Shown here: piece after piece, positions 16,536-25,464 of the stretch
Position numbering within the stretch: position 1 is the first letter of the stretch
Layout of the letters: each line of letters starts with the position of its first letter
DNA from: Paludibacteraceae bacterium
Lineage (GTDB): Bacteria; Bacteroidota; Bacteroidia; Bacteroidales; Paludibacteraceae
Direction of reading: 5' to 3'
NCBI GenBank assembly: GCA_017647145.1
Contig: JAGCLD010000016.1
Coordinates: 1 to 64,000, forward strand
DNA length: 64,000 nt
Notes under the pieces: model-generated
Databases searched by the model: none
Seen by the model: the letters and a program-made list of their open reading frames with translations, nothing else
What the model was told of the DNA's origin: nothing
Position numbers and translations under genes: made by a program

Positions 16536-18374
16536 CTACTTCACCACGAATGTTTCAGGAGAAGATTCGTACATGGCATCAATTTGCGCTGCATATTTTT
16601 GGTAAATTATTGCACGACGCAGTTTGAGTGTATTTGTAAGTTCGCCTGCCTCGATGGTGAATCCTTTCTTGATAAGGGTAAATTTCTTAATACGTTCAAA
16701 GTTAGCCATATTCGCTTGGTGTTTAGCGATTCTACTTTCGTAGAATTTATAAACACGTTCGTCCGCCACAAGCGCATCATCATTGTCGGCAGGTATGTTG
16801 TTTTCTTGAGCATACTTGCGCAATGCCACCAGATTAGGAACAATAATTGCCGTAACATAATTTCGTTGGTCGCCAATAACAGCAACTTGCTCGAAATACA
16901 TATCGCTTGTTAGGAGTGTTTCGATTTGTTGAGGAGCTATATACTTGCCATTGCTTGTCTTAAAGAGGTCTTTAATGCGTTCAGTGAGGTAGAGATGTTG
17001 ACCTTTGAGATAGCCAGCATCACCTGTACGGAAGAATCCATCCTCAGTGAATGCAGCAGCATTGGCCTCGGGTTTGTTGTAATAGCCTTTCGTTACTGTA
17101 GCCCCTTTGAGTTGTATTTCATTATCTTCGCCGATTCTCACTTCGAGGTTAGGCATAATGCTACCGATAGAGCCGATTTCATAACCTGTGTAGTCATAGC
17201 AGCACACAGTGGCATAAGATTCTGTAAGTCCGTATCCATAGGTAATGGGTATTCCGATGCTACGGAAGAAGAGTGCTATATGGTCAGAGAGCGCTGCTCC
17301 GGCGGTTGGGAAGAGATGACCATTTTCAATACCGATGGTTCTTTTCACTTTCGAGAAAATGAGTTTGTCAGCCACTTTATATTTGAGTGCGAGCCATGCA
17401 GAAGGTTTGATGTTTTGGCGCAGGCAATCGATGTTGTGCTTTTTTCCTACTGCCAACGCCCACGCAACGATTCCCAGCATGAGTGGAGGATAGCTGTCCA
17501 GCTTTTCTTTCACTGCGATGTACACTTTTTCCCAAAAACGTGGTACAGAACACATGCATGTAGGTTTGATTTCTTTTACGGTTTGCTGTATGTCAGCCGG
17601 ACGAAGGTTGATAACAATCTCAATCCCTGTGTAGAGACAGAGGTAGCTCCAAAGACGTTCGAAGACGTGTGAGAGCGGAAGGAATGCAATGCTGACATCC
17701 TTGTCAGAGAGCGATGGGAGACGCTGTTCGTGATTGAACATTGCCCAATTGTATCCTTCATGAATGAGCATTACTCCCTTTGGATCGCCCGTAGTACCAG
17801 AAGTATATAGGATAGCAGCAAGGTCTTGTTCATTAGCCGCTTGACGGCGTTGTTCAACAAGTTCTTCCAATTCTTCAGAAGCGCCTAAGTTCATAAAGTC
17901 AGTGAAATACATTGACATGTCCTTGCATTGTTCAGAGAAACGAATAGAAGGATCAATTGCGACAATCCACTCCAATCCCGGGCAATCTTTTTGCGCTTCA
18001 CACGCCTTGTCATACTGTACTTGTTCACCCACCAAGAGGATTTTAAGGCCAGAGTCGTTGATGATGTATGCCACTTGTGACACAGAAGATGTAGCATAGA
18101 TTGGCACGAGAACCCCTCTATTAGCATACATTGCAAAGTCAGTGACCAACATTTCGGGCACATTTTGTGAGAATTCTCCCAATTTATCTTCCTCTTTAAA
18201 TCCCAATTTGGCCAAGGCTCTTGCCACCATTTTGATTTCTTCACCAAAAGACTTCCATGATTTAGACTGCCATTCACCATTTTTCAAACTCTTAAATCTC
18301 AAGGCTGTCTTTTCGCCATACTTTTTTGCTTGCGCCAGAATAAAGCGCGAAAAATGAAATTCTGCCATACACAA
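16536..18374 (-). CDS. Long-chain fatty acid-CoA ligase
   Basis: 612 residues. AMP-forming adenylating enzyme of the ANL superfamily, activating a fatty acid with ATP and CoA. The P-loop YTSGTTGDPKGVML (about 188-201), the YGLTESYA motif, and the FFRTGDAG/RIKDLFKTSNGKYI motif are all present. The length and motif pattern are those of FadD-type long-chain ligases. Start is either Met1 or Met3. It follows rnc by 36 nt in the acpP-fabF-rnc-fadD cluster, so it probably supplies acyl-CoA for recycling exogenous fatty acids into lipids. Confidence 0.92.
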   Translation of the reverse strand: MCMAEFHFSRFILAQAKKYGEKTALRFKSLKNGEWQSKSWKSFGEEIKMVARALAKLGFKEEDKLGEFSQNVPEMLVTDFAMYANRGVLVPIYATSSVSQVAYIINDSGLKILLVGEQVQYDKACEAQKDCPGLEWIVAIDPSIRFSEQCKDMSMYFTDFMNLGASEELEELVEQRRQAANEQDLAAILYTSGTTGDPKGVMLIHEGYNWAMFNHEQRLPSLSDKDVSIAFLPLSHVFERLWSYLCLYTGIEIVINLRPADIQQTVKEIKPTCMCSVPRFWEKVYIAVKEKLDSYPPLMLGIVAWALAVGKKHNIDCLRQNIKPSAWLALKYKVADKLIFSKVKRTIGIENGHLFPTAGAALSDHIALFFRSIGIPITYGYGLTESYATVCCYDYTGYEIGSIGSIMPNLEVRIGEDNEIQLKGATVTKGYYNKPEANAAAFTEDGFFRTGDAGYLKGQHLYLTERIKDLFKTSNGKYIAPQQIETLLTSDMYFEQVAVIGDQRNYVTAIIVPNLVALRKYAQENNIPADNDDALVADERVYKFYESRIAKHQANMANFERIKKFTLIKKGFTIEAGELTNTLKLRRAIIYQKYAAQIDAMYESSPETFVVK

Positions 18375-18410
18375 AATTTTATGCGGTTTCCCGCTGATTA
18401 ATACTTATTT

Positions 18411-19121
18411 TTAAGCCGATTGATATTTACGTCTAAGCCTTTTAAGCGCCAGTTCAGCAGCTTTTCTTTGCGCGTCTTTTTTGTTGGTTCCCACCGCTTG
18501 GCTAATTTCCACTCCATCCACTACCACAGCCACCAAGAAGAGGTGCTTATTATCCGGCAGACGTTCGTCTTTCAGCAGTTTATATTCCAATTCCTTATTA
18601 TTTTTCTGGCACCATACAGCCAGTTTTTGTTTACTCTCCGTGAGTTTTTCCTTTTGGGGCGGGCAACTGAAGATAGTTTGCTTAATAAACTTCTTGCAAG
18701 CCAGATATCCCCTATCCTTATAAAGCGCACCCACAACCGCTTCCAATGCATTACCACCGAGATCCTCCCCCTGCATAGCACCTCCGCACATCAATCTGGA
18801 AGTAAGTCCGATATTCTGAGCAACCACATTCAGGTTGCGTCTTTTAACCAATTCTGTTCTTTTTTTTGTCAGTTCACCCTCCGAATCCATCGGATAGGCT
18901 TCATAGAGCAAGTCAGCCACCACCATATCAATCACAGCATCTCCGAGAAATTCCAAGCGTTCGTTATTTTCACCCACTTTAGGCATTTTTGAAACATGAA
19001 TCAAGGCTTTTTCATAGAGATTTAGTTGGCGCGGAGCGACCTTCAATACATTTTTCCAAAACAAGTAGGACTCGTCCCGACGCATCGAGACGAGTCCTGC
19101 TATATGTGTTATGATTCCCAC
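18411..19121 (-). CDS. rnc: Ribonuclease III
   Basis: 236 residues. Double-strand-specific endonuclease that processes rRNA and other transcripts. The catalytic signature ERLEFLGDAVIDMVVADLLY is intact (about 57-76), and a second acidic cluster occurs in GDLGGNALEAVVGALY-like sequence (here EDLGGNALEAVVGALYKDRG). The C-terminal 70 residues form a dsRNA-binding domain ending in AQRKAAELALKRL. Start is 5 nt after the fabF stop, in the conserved acpP-fabF-rnc order. Confidence 0.95.
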   Translation of the reverse strand: MGIITHIAGLVSMRRDESYLFWKNVLKVAPRQLNLYEKALIHVSKMPKVGENNERLEFLGDAVIDMVVADLLYEAYPMDSEGELTKKRTELVKRRNLNVVAQNIGLTSRLMCGGAMQGEDLGGNALEAVVGALYKDRGYLACKKFIKQTIFSCPPQKEKLTESKQKLAVWCQKNNKELEYKLLKDERLPDNKHLFLVAVVVDGVEISQAVGTNKKDAQRKAAELALKRLRRKYQSA

Positions 19122-19126
19122 TCTAA

Positions 19127-20386
19127 TTATTGAGTTATTTTCTTAAAGACCACACTTGCATTATGACCCCCAAATCCGAATGTATTAGAGAGAGCAGCGC
19201 GGACAACACGTTTTTGTGCTTTACCAAACGTGAAGTTAAGTTTATAATCAATTTCAGGATCTTCATCACCCTCAGTGAAATTGATGGTAGGTGGAACGAT
19301 GTCATTCTTAACCGCCAATACACATGCTACTGCTTCAGCAGCACCCGTAGCACCCAAGAGGTGACCCGTCATAGACTTAGTAGAACTAATATTCAGTTTG
19401 TAAGCATGTTCACCAAATAGTTGCTTAATCGCCTTACATTCAGCGATGTCACCCAACGGCGTAGATGTACCATGCACATTGATATAGTCAATATCCTCTA
19501 CGCTGAGTCCGCCATCTTCGACAGCCAATTTCATCACATTCAATGCTCCGACACCCTCCGGATGAGGCGCAGTCATGTGATGAGCATCTGCCGTCATTCC
19601 GGCGCCCACCATTTCCGCATAGATTTTAGCACCACGCGCTTTAGCGTGTTCGTATTCTTCCAGCACCAAGCAGGCAGCACCTTCTCCGATAACGAATCCA
19701 TCACGGCTCTTGCTGAAAGGTCTTGAAGCCGTTTCCGGTGAGTCATTACGAGTGGAGAGAGCATGCATAGCAGTGAAACCACCTACACCTCCCGGTGTGA
19801 CAGCCGCTTCAGATCCCCCTGTAACAATCACATCCGCTTTACCCAAACGAATGTAATTGAAGGCATCAGCGATGGCGTGAGTAGAAGAAGCACAAGCCGA
19901 TACGGTGCTATAGTTCACACCTCTAAAGCCGTATTTCATTGAAATATGTCCCGGCGCGAGGTCAACAATTATCTTAGGAATGAAGAACGGATTGAAGTGA
20001 GGGACTCCATCCCCTTTGGCAAAGTCAAGCATCTCGCTTTCAAATGTTTTAATACCACCGATGCCTGTACCCCAAATCACTCCAACTCTATCCAGATTAA
20101 CTTTATCCAATTCAAAAGCAGCATCCTCCACAGCTTCTTTAGCCACTGCGAGCGCATACTGACAGAATTTATCATACTTTCTTGCTTCTTTTCTATCCAA
20201 GATAGCATTAACATCAAAGTTTTTGACTTCGCAAGCTATTTGGCTCTTGAAATTAGAAGCGTCAAAACCGGCAATCTTGGCTCCTCCGCTTACCCCATCA
20301 AGCAAACCGTTCCAGTATTCCGGAACGGTATTGCCTATAGGAGTAAGGGCTCCAAGCCCAGTTACCACAACTCTTTTTAATTCCAT
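19127..20386 (-). CDS. fabF: Beta-ketoacyl-ACP synthase II
   Basis: Condensing enzyme of fatty acid elongation in the cytosol. The proper start is MELKRVVVTGLGALTP (ATG at 20384-20386), giving 419 residues, the usual FabF length; the longer frame would run into acpP. The active-site Cys is in the STVSACASSTHAI segment, and the two catalytic histidines are in VHGTSTPLGD and STKSMTGHLLGA. It starts 16 nt downstream of acpP. Confidence 0.96.
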   Translation of the reverse strand: MELKRVVVTGLGALTPIGNTVPEYWNGLLDGVSGGAKIAGFDASNFKSQIACEVKNFDVNAILDRKEARKYDKFCQYALAVAKEAVEDAAFELDKVNLDRVGVIWGTGIGGIKTFESEMLDFAKGDGVPHFNPFFIPKIIVDLAPGHISMKYGFRGVNYSTVSACASSTHAIADAFNYIRLGKADVIVTGGSEAAVTPGGVGGFTAMHALSTRNDSPETASRPFSKSRDGFVIGEGAACLVLEEYEHAKARGAKIYAEMVGAGMTADAHHMTAPHPEGVGALNVMKLAVEDGGLSVEDIDYINVHGTSTPLGDIAECKAIKQLFGEHAYKLNISSTKSMTGHLLGATGAAEAVACVLAVKNDIVPPTINFTEGDEDPEIDYKLNFTFGKAQKRVVRAALSNTFGFGGHNASVVFKKITQ

Positions 20387-20402
20387 ATAGGTCTTAAAAC
20401 AA

Positions 20403-20639
20403 TTATTGTGCGTTAGCTTCGATATAAGCAACTGCATCACCTACAGTTGTAATTTTCTCAGCTTCTTCATCAGGAATTGACAAGCCGAATTCTTTTTCAA
20501 ATTCCATGATCAATTCAACGGTGTCCAAAGAGTCAGCACCAAGGTCATTGGTGAAGCTGGCTTCCATAGTCACTTCGTTTTCTTCTACACCTAATTTTTC
20601 TACAATGATAGCTTTTACTTTTGATTCAATTGCTGACAT
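20403..20639 (-). CDS. acpP: Acyl carrier protein
   Basis: 78 residues, acidic. The phosphopantetheine attachment motif [17 protein letters not shown] carries the modified serine (DSL, about residue 37). It carries growing acyl chains for FabF encoded just downstream. A possible -7 box at 20689-20695 precedes it. Confidence 0.97.
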   Translation of the reverse strand: MSAIESKVKAIIVEKLGVEENEVTMEASFTNDLGADSLDTVELIMEFEKEFGLSIPDEEAEKITTVGDAVAYIEANAQ

Positions 20640-20688
20640 AATCTTTTTCCTTTAGAATAAATAAAAAATTGTTATTATTTTTGCGTTG

Positions 20689-20725
20689 CAAAGTAAAGCA
20701 TTTTTTTTCACATGACCATACTTTG
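20689..20725. promoter_or_regulatory. Divergent promoter region acpP / purN
   Basis: Two -7-like boxes face away from each other: TACTTTG on the minus strand (20689-20695, for acpP) and TACTTTG on the plus strand (20719-20725, for purN). Each is one base shorter than TAnnTTTG and no clear -33 box is visible, so this is less sure than the other promoters in the window. Confidence 0.4.
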
Positions 20726-20790
20726 CCCTATTTTTTTGAGTAAAAACTGCACAAGGACGTTTTTTTTGTGCACAAAAACAGCGATTAACC

Positions 20791-21360
20791 ATGCAACGAA
20801 ACATTGCCATTTTTGCCTCAGGCTCAGGCTCTAACGCCCAAAACATCATTGAAGAACTAGAAGGAAAGAGCACTTTGCACTTCCCATTCATTTTAACCAA
20901 TAAAGCAGACGCATATGTACTGGAACGAGCACGCAAATTAGGTGTTCCTGGACATTATTTTCCCAAGTCAAGCTTTGATGAAGGAGAAGAATTAGTATCT
21001 TTTTTACGAGAACATAACATTGACGGAATTGTACTGGCAGGTTTTCTTTTAAAAGTATCTGCACCTCTTTTAGAAGCATATCCCAATAAGATTATCAATA
21101 TTCATCCAGCATTATTGCCACGGTATGGAGGCAAGGGCATGTATGGTCATCATGTGCATGAAGCCGTGAAAAATGCAGGAGAGACAGAAAGCGGAATCAC
21201 CATCCACTATGTGAACGAGCAGTATGACGCAGGAGACATTATTTTCCAAGCCAAATGTCCTGTATTGCCCCATGACAATGCTGACGACATAGCTGCCAAG
21301 GTACATGAGTTGGAGTATGCACATTTTCCACACGTCATTCAAGAAGTATTTGAACGATAA
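20791..21360 (+). CDS. purN: Phosphoribosylglycinamide formyltransferase
   Basis: 189 residues. Transfers a formyl group from 10-formyl-THF to GAR in purine synthesis. The N-terminus RNIAIFASGSGSNAQNIIEE binds substrate phosphate. The catalytic Asn/His region NIHPALLPRYGGKGMYG and the Asp in YDAGDIIFQ are present. It stands alone on the plus strand between acpP and gldD and ends at a bidirectional terminator. Confidence 0.96.
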   Translation: MQRNIAIFASGSGSNAQNIIEELEGKSTLHFPFILTNKADAYVLERARKLGVPGHYFPKSSFDEGEELVSFLREHNIDGIVLAGFLLKVSAPLLEAYPNKIINIHPALLPRYGGKGMYGHHVHEAVKNAGETESGITIHYVNEQYDAGDIIFQAKCPVLPHDNADDIAAKVHELEYAHFPHVIQEVFER

Positions 21361-21383
21361 TCCCCCACTCTTTCCAGAAAAAG

Positions 21384-21415
21384 AAAGTTCCAACCCTTGA
21401 GTTGGAACTTTTTTT
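21384..21415. terminator. Bidirectional terminator purN / gldD
   Basis: AAAGTTCCAAC (21384-21394) and GTTGGAACTTT (21401-21411) form a perfect 11-bp stem with T-rich and A-rich flanks, between convergent genes. Confidence 0.9.
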
Positions 21416-21466
21416 ATATACTCATCTTAACGCCACGTCAGGCTAAAATCGTGCAAAGGGCGTGTG

Positions 21467-22075
21467 TTATTTCCACTGGAAGGTTTCTATCATGCGCATG
21501 ATATCTTCTTGTATATAGTCAAAGACAGGCGCGATAGAGTCCTGATTAGGACGTGAATTAAAGTACAATGCCGCTCGGAAGAAATGGTGTGTGCTATCGG
21601 TCAATACAAATTGCAGGGACGAAGCCGTATTACCTTGTAGTTCATAATACAACCCATAAACGTCCTGCGACGGATTTTCATATGCTTTTTCCGGTATAGC
21701 CTCCGCCTTGATTGCATGATTATAGACAAATTGTCTTGCCTCTTCGCTGAGTTCTCTCAAATTATTTTTAAGCGGCTTATAACTACAGTGAATTGTCGCA
21801 TTGAGTGTGGGATAAGTGAGGTTAATCCAATTATTTTCGCCCGGGTCAGCCTTTGCAGGAAGAGCTGTAGCATGGCATGATTTGTCAAAGCTATAGGGCA
21901 ATGTGTCCACATTCAAAGAGTGATAGCATGTATCGGGCAATTCAATGCGCATGTAGCCATAGGGTTTAGGTATGTATTTTTTGCCACATCCTACCCCTGT
22001 GAGCATCATAAGTAGCAGGGTGACAGTCACAAATATTTTTCCCTTGCTATTCTTCATCATCATTTGTTTTTTCAC
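21467..22075 (-). CDS. gldD: GldD-like gliding/T9SS lipoprotein
   Basis: 202 residues. Lipoprotein signal with lipobox GVGC. The mature N-terminus KKYIPKPYGYMRIELPD is the mark of GldD, a lipoprotein needed for gliding motility and linked to type IX secretion in Flavobacterium; non-gliding Bacteroidales also keep it. Several in-frame ATGs exist (22075, 22063, 22057). Even the latest overlaps the end of gldE, implying coupled translation. Confidence 0.88.
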   Translation of the reverse strand: MKKQMMMKNSKGKIFVTVTLLLMMLTGVGCGKKYIPKPYGYMRIELPDTCYHSLNVDTLPYSFDKSCHATALPAKADPGENNWINLTYPTLNATIHCSYKPLKNNLRELSEEARQFVYNHAIKAEAIPEKAYENPSQDVYGLYYELQGNTASSLQFVLTDSTHHFFRAALYFNSRPNQDSIAPVFDYIQEDIMRMIETFQWK

Positions 22076-23408
22076 TAATAGTAAGTTTGAGTTTTAATAT
22101 TCTTCTATCATCCACTTCCAATACTTCAAACGAATAAGGTCCATAACTAACGACATCCGATTTAGCCGGTATTTCCCCTTTGAGTTCCAACACCAGTCCT
22201 GCCAGGGTTTCGACTTCCTCTGTTATTTCATCAAATTCACTTTCCTCCACATCAATTACTTTATAGAAGTCATTCAGGAGCATCTTAGCCTCAAAGATAT
22301 AATGATTGTCATCAATTTTCACATAGAGTTTTTCTTCGTCATCATACTCATCACTAATATCCCCTACAATTTCTTCCAAGATGTCTTCCATGGTGACGAT
22401 TCCAGATGTGCCTCCATATTCATCCACCACAACCGCCAAATGGACTTTATTTTCCTGGAATTCACGTAAGAGGTCGTCAATCTTTTTTGACTCAGGAACA
22501 AAATAGGCTTGTCTGACAAGACTCTGCCATCTGAAATTAGCCGGTTTGTCAAGATGTGGCAATAAGTCTTTGCTGTAGATGACACCCTTAATATTATCAT
22601 GATTACCAGCATAGACCGGGATTCGAGAATAGCCCGATTCGATGATAATACGCATGAGATCTTTATAAGAAGACTTGACATCGACATCCACTACATCCAC
22701 CCGGGGACGCATAATATCGACCACTTGTATATTACCAAATTTGATAATACCCTCCAGCATATCTTTCTCTTCTTCTTCCGTATCTGTTGTCAGTTCTAAA
22801 GCCTGAGATAGTTCGTCCATCGATATGTTGTTGCGTTGTTTTACACGTTCCGTGGGCATAATAGCAGAGGATTTGACCAATACATAGACAAATGGAGAAA
22901 GCACGCGTTGCAATCCCAAGAAAGTTCCTGCTGCGCGCAGTGCCATTTTGCGAGCATTCTGTGTAGCAAAAATCTTAGGCAGGATTTCACCAAACAGCAA
23001 CAACAAGAATGTGATGATGACAGACTGTACCACAAATCCCATTATGGGGTTTTGTGAGAAGTCGAATAACTTGGTAGAGAAATAGGTAATTAAGATAATG
23101 ATTGCCACATTCACAAAGTTATTAGCAATCAAGATGGTTGCCAATAGCCTTTGCGGAGTTTCCAAAAGTTTCAATACATTTTGAGATGCTTTCGTTTCTT
23201 TTTCCTTTATCTCATCAATATCTTGCGGTTCTAAGGAGAAATAGGCCACTTCAGAAGCAGAGACAAAGGCTGAGCATGCGAGCAACAATATGCCCAAAGC
23301 AAGTGAAATGTAAGCAGACACAGAAAGGGGGTCTGACGAAATGATTCCCATAAGAATGGGACTAAATGAATCAGGGTCCAAGAATACTGATTTAGATGAA
23401 ACATACAT
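22047..23408 (-). CDS. gldE: GldE-like CNNM/CorC family membrane protein
   Basis: 453 residues. Three or four N-terminal hydrophobic helices of the DUF21/CNNM type (about 30-190) are followed by a CBS pair (about 225-350) including IVTMEDILEEIVGDISDEYD, and a CorC_HlyC domain (about 365-445). CNNM/CorC proteins move Mg2+ or other cations. Genes of this architecture directly upstream of gldD are named gldE. Promoter at 23432-23463. The start at 23408 leaves a very short leader; Met20 (MGIISSD) is an alternative. Confidence 0.88.
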   Translation of the reverse strand: MYVSSKSVFLDPDSFSPILMGIISSDPLSVSAYISLALGILLLACSAFVSASEVAYFSLEPQDIDEIKEKETKASQNVLKLLETPQRLLATILIANNFVNVAIIILITYFSTKLFDFSQNPIMGFVVQSVIITFLLLLFGEILPKIFATQNARKMALRAAGTFLGLQRVLSPFVYVLVKSSAIMPTERVKQRNNISMDELSQALELTTDTEEEEKDMLEGIIKFGNIQVVDIMRPRVDVVDVDVKSSYKDLMRIIIESGYSRIPVYAGNHDNIKGVIYSKDLLPHLDKPANFRWQSLVRQAYFVPESKKIDDLLREFQENKVHLAVVVDEYGGTSGIVTMEDILEEIVGDISDEYDDEEKLYVKIDDNHYIFEAKMLLNDFYKVIDVEESEFDEITEEVETLAGLVLELKGEIPAKSDVVSYGPYSFEVLEVDDRRILKLKLTISEKTNDDEE

Positions 23409-23431
23409 AGGACGGAATTTTTCCGTCGTTG

Positions 23432-23463
23432 CAAAGGTATAAAATAGTAGTCACATCTGCAAC
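23432..23463 (-). promoter_or_regulatory. Promoter of gldE-gldD
   Basis: Minus-strand GTTG (23460-23463), 20-nt spacer and TACCTTTG (23432-23439). Confidence 0.75.
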
Positions 23464-23517
23464 TTTTAGGCATAATAAGCCCACATGGTTAGCAGAATAG
23501 AAGGCAGTTGATGCAGA

Positions 23518-23943
23518 TTAGGATTTTGCTGTTTGGTCAATAGAGGCTCCGAAGACAACATGTCGTTGGTAGAAGTACTCCGTCACAAAATTGAGCAACA
23601 TGTTTATAGCTGTCACCAGATAGCCATTCCACATGAGTGTATCAGCCAAATAGTCTCCCAGCAATGTTGTAGCCGGCGTGAATACTGCATAGAATCCCAG
23701 GACTTTGAGCATAGCAATAGGCACATTAGCGGCAGAACGGAACGTAAACTTACGATTGAGCGTGAAGTTCCATAGAATAGAGCACAGAAGTGCCAACAAG
23801 TAACATGGCCAATAAGGCCACGCGGTCAGTTCATTTAAGAGTGCGAACACTCCCATTTCAATCAGCCCAGCGCTAACCGAAAAGAATGTAAACAATGCGA
23901 ATCTAATATATTCTTTCATAATCTCTGTCTTAATTTCACTCAT
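23518..23943 (-). CDS. GtrA family membrane protein
   Basis: 141 residues with four hydrophobic helices. FTLNRKFTF and a final YFYQRHVVF segment are typical of GtrA-like proteins. The family is thought to flip or handle polyprenyl-linked sugars in cell-surface glycan synthesis. Met1 or Met9 (MKEYIRFALF) may start it. It is a lone gene here; no glycosyltransferase partner is adjacent. Confidence 0.85.
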   Translation of the reverse strand: MSEIKTEIMKEYIRFALFTFFSVSAGLIEMGVFALLNELTAWPYWPCYLLALLCSILWNFTLNRKFTFRSAANVPIAMLKVLGFYAVFTPATTLLGDYLADTLMWNGYLVTAINMLLNFVTEYFYQRHVVFGASIDQTAKS

Positions 23944-24289
23944 GAATCACAGATAGATGTGATTACACGAAGCATTGGTATGTAGTTCGTAAAATTCCTA
24001 TCCTTTGACAGTGATGCACCTGCTACAGACATAACCATCTAAAGACTTGAGAAGCGGCAAACACAATTCTCTTTTCATCCGATTTATAGGCAAGCGATTA
24101 CAAGTGGCGTTTGCTCTGGTTCGTGCAGGCAAAGTTACGGAATAATTTTGTATTTTCTATGAGCGCCAAGAGCAGAACCGGCAAAAGCATTGGCTACAAC
24201 GCTGAGTTTATGTTGTTTATAACTTAATTGTATCTGAATAACCTACTAATAACCTACTAATAGCCTACTAATGTTTGCTGCAATAATGC
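23944..24289. other. Intergenic region with weak promoter and 11-bp repeat
   Basis: No coding frame. It has a minus-strand box TAACTTTG at 24130-24137 (possible GtrA promoter, -33 not recognisable) and the 11-bp tandem repeat at 24240-24272. The remainder is unremarkable. Confidence 0.5.
24240..24272. repeat. 11-bp tandem repeat (3 copies)
   Basis: AACCTACTAAT at 24240-24250 and 24251-24261, then AGCCTACTAAT at 24262-24272. It lies 3' of the minus-strand esterase gene. Confidence 0.85.
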
Positions 24290-25369
24290 TTAATTTTCGC
24301 CTTGGCAGGAAGCATAGCGGGCAGCAGTGGCGTTGTTTGCAAAAATAAATATTTCTTGAATATTCGCTCCTTGCAAATGACCATGTTGCAGTTCAGGAAT
24401 CAATATCATACCTGCATTCAGAGCAGTATTTGCACATATTTCAGTAGCGTCAACGGCAAAATACGGGTCTCCCTTCCAGTTAATAAAGAGTATGGGCGTA
24501 CGACAATTTCTCAGCATTTCAACATTGTCCCACAAAAAAGAGCACCTTGGATAAGTGTCATAGAGCGTACCGAAAATTCCTGATGTACCAGCCATAGCAA
24601 CTGCCCCGTACACAGGGGCAGCAAAGGCAAAACGGTCGTCATATGCAACTGCATTCGTTGCAATCACGCCACCCCAAGAAATGCCCGTAAGCCCTATTTT
24701 CCTGCTATCAACTTGCTCAAAGGACGACAAAAATGAGTTTGCTACAATAGTTCCAGCTATAGCGTGATAAATGAATTGTTCATTTGCCGGCTTAGCATAA
24801 TCTCCATAGTTTGTATTGCTGGGGCCATGATGCATTATGCTTTCAAAAGCAAGATCAGAAGCAGAATTTAAGTTTGCGCTTTCAGAGGGGATTCTACCCT
24901 CCGTGTCAATTGCGATAGCTGCATAGCCCCAATCGTTCCACATTTTAACCCAGTCATAAAAAGCAGTGCCGCCACCACCATGGATCAGCACAACACCAGG
25001 AACAGGATTGTACTTTGTAGCAATGGACGGAATACCCACATATGCAAAAACATGAGTTGGTGCATCGTTATAAGGTACGCTTTGCAGAAAATAGGCTTCC
25101 ACTCCTTGGTCCTGTCTGTCGTATTGAGTCGCTCTTTCAAAAGCAGGAGTATCCCACAACTGATTCGGGAATTGAACCTCGTCAATACCGGAATAATATT
25201 GTCTATCATCAACTATATTTTCTTTTGGGGAAAAATCATATTCCGGTATTTCGTAAGGTTGGTCAATATCTTCATTTTGATTTGTGTCATCACACGAAAT
25301 ACATAAACCGCTACTTAAAGTAACAATTAAAATTGCTACGATTATTTTTATCACACGGAGTTCTTTCAT
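24290..25369 (-). CDS. Alpha/beta-hydrolase esterase lipoprotein
   Basis: 359 residues. The signal ends in CISC, a plausible lipobox. The hydrolase has an oxyanion HGGGG segment (VVLIHGGGGTAFYDW), the nucleophile serine in GISWGG (about 230), the acid Asp in NWKGDPYF (about 300) and His in LQHGHLQG (about 328). The fold and the GxSxGG motif resemble acetylxylan esterase and dienelactone hydrolase-like proteins. It follows the GH39-like gene by 95 nt on the same strand, so de-esterification of a plant or algal glycan is a fair guess; the substrate is not known. Confidence 0.75.
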   Translation of the reverse strand: MKELRVIKIIVAILIVTLSSGLCISCDDTNQNEDIDQPYEIPEYDFSPKENIVDDRQYYSGIDEVQFPNQLWDTPAFERATQYDRQDQGVEAYFLQSVPYNDAPTHVFAYVGIPSIATKYNPVPGVVLIHGGGGTAFYDWVKMWNDWGYAAIAIDTEGRIPSESANLNSASDLAFESIMHHGPSNTNYGDYAKPANEQFIYHAIAGTIVANSFLSSFEQVDSRKIGLTGISWGGVIATNAVAYDDRFAFAAPVYGAVAMAGTSGIFGTLYDTYPRCSFLWDNVEMLRNCRTPILFINWKGDPYFAVDATEICANTALNAGMILIPELQHGHLQGANIQEIFIFANNATAARYASCQGEN

Positions 25370-25464
25370 TGCACAAGACTTTTTTTGTCACTATTTGGCT
25401 ACTTTATATTATAAGAGAACAACTCTGCTTCTTCATACTTTTCGATTGGATTTCTATATCTTTC

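Noticed and set aside
20652-20936. Minus-strand frame overlapping the start of purN
   Set aside because: It runs antisense to the first part of purN, crosses the acpP promoter, and its product has no recognisable features.
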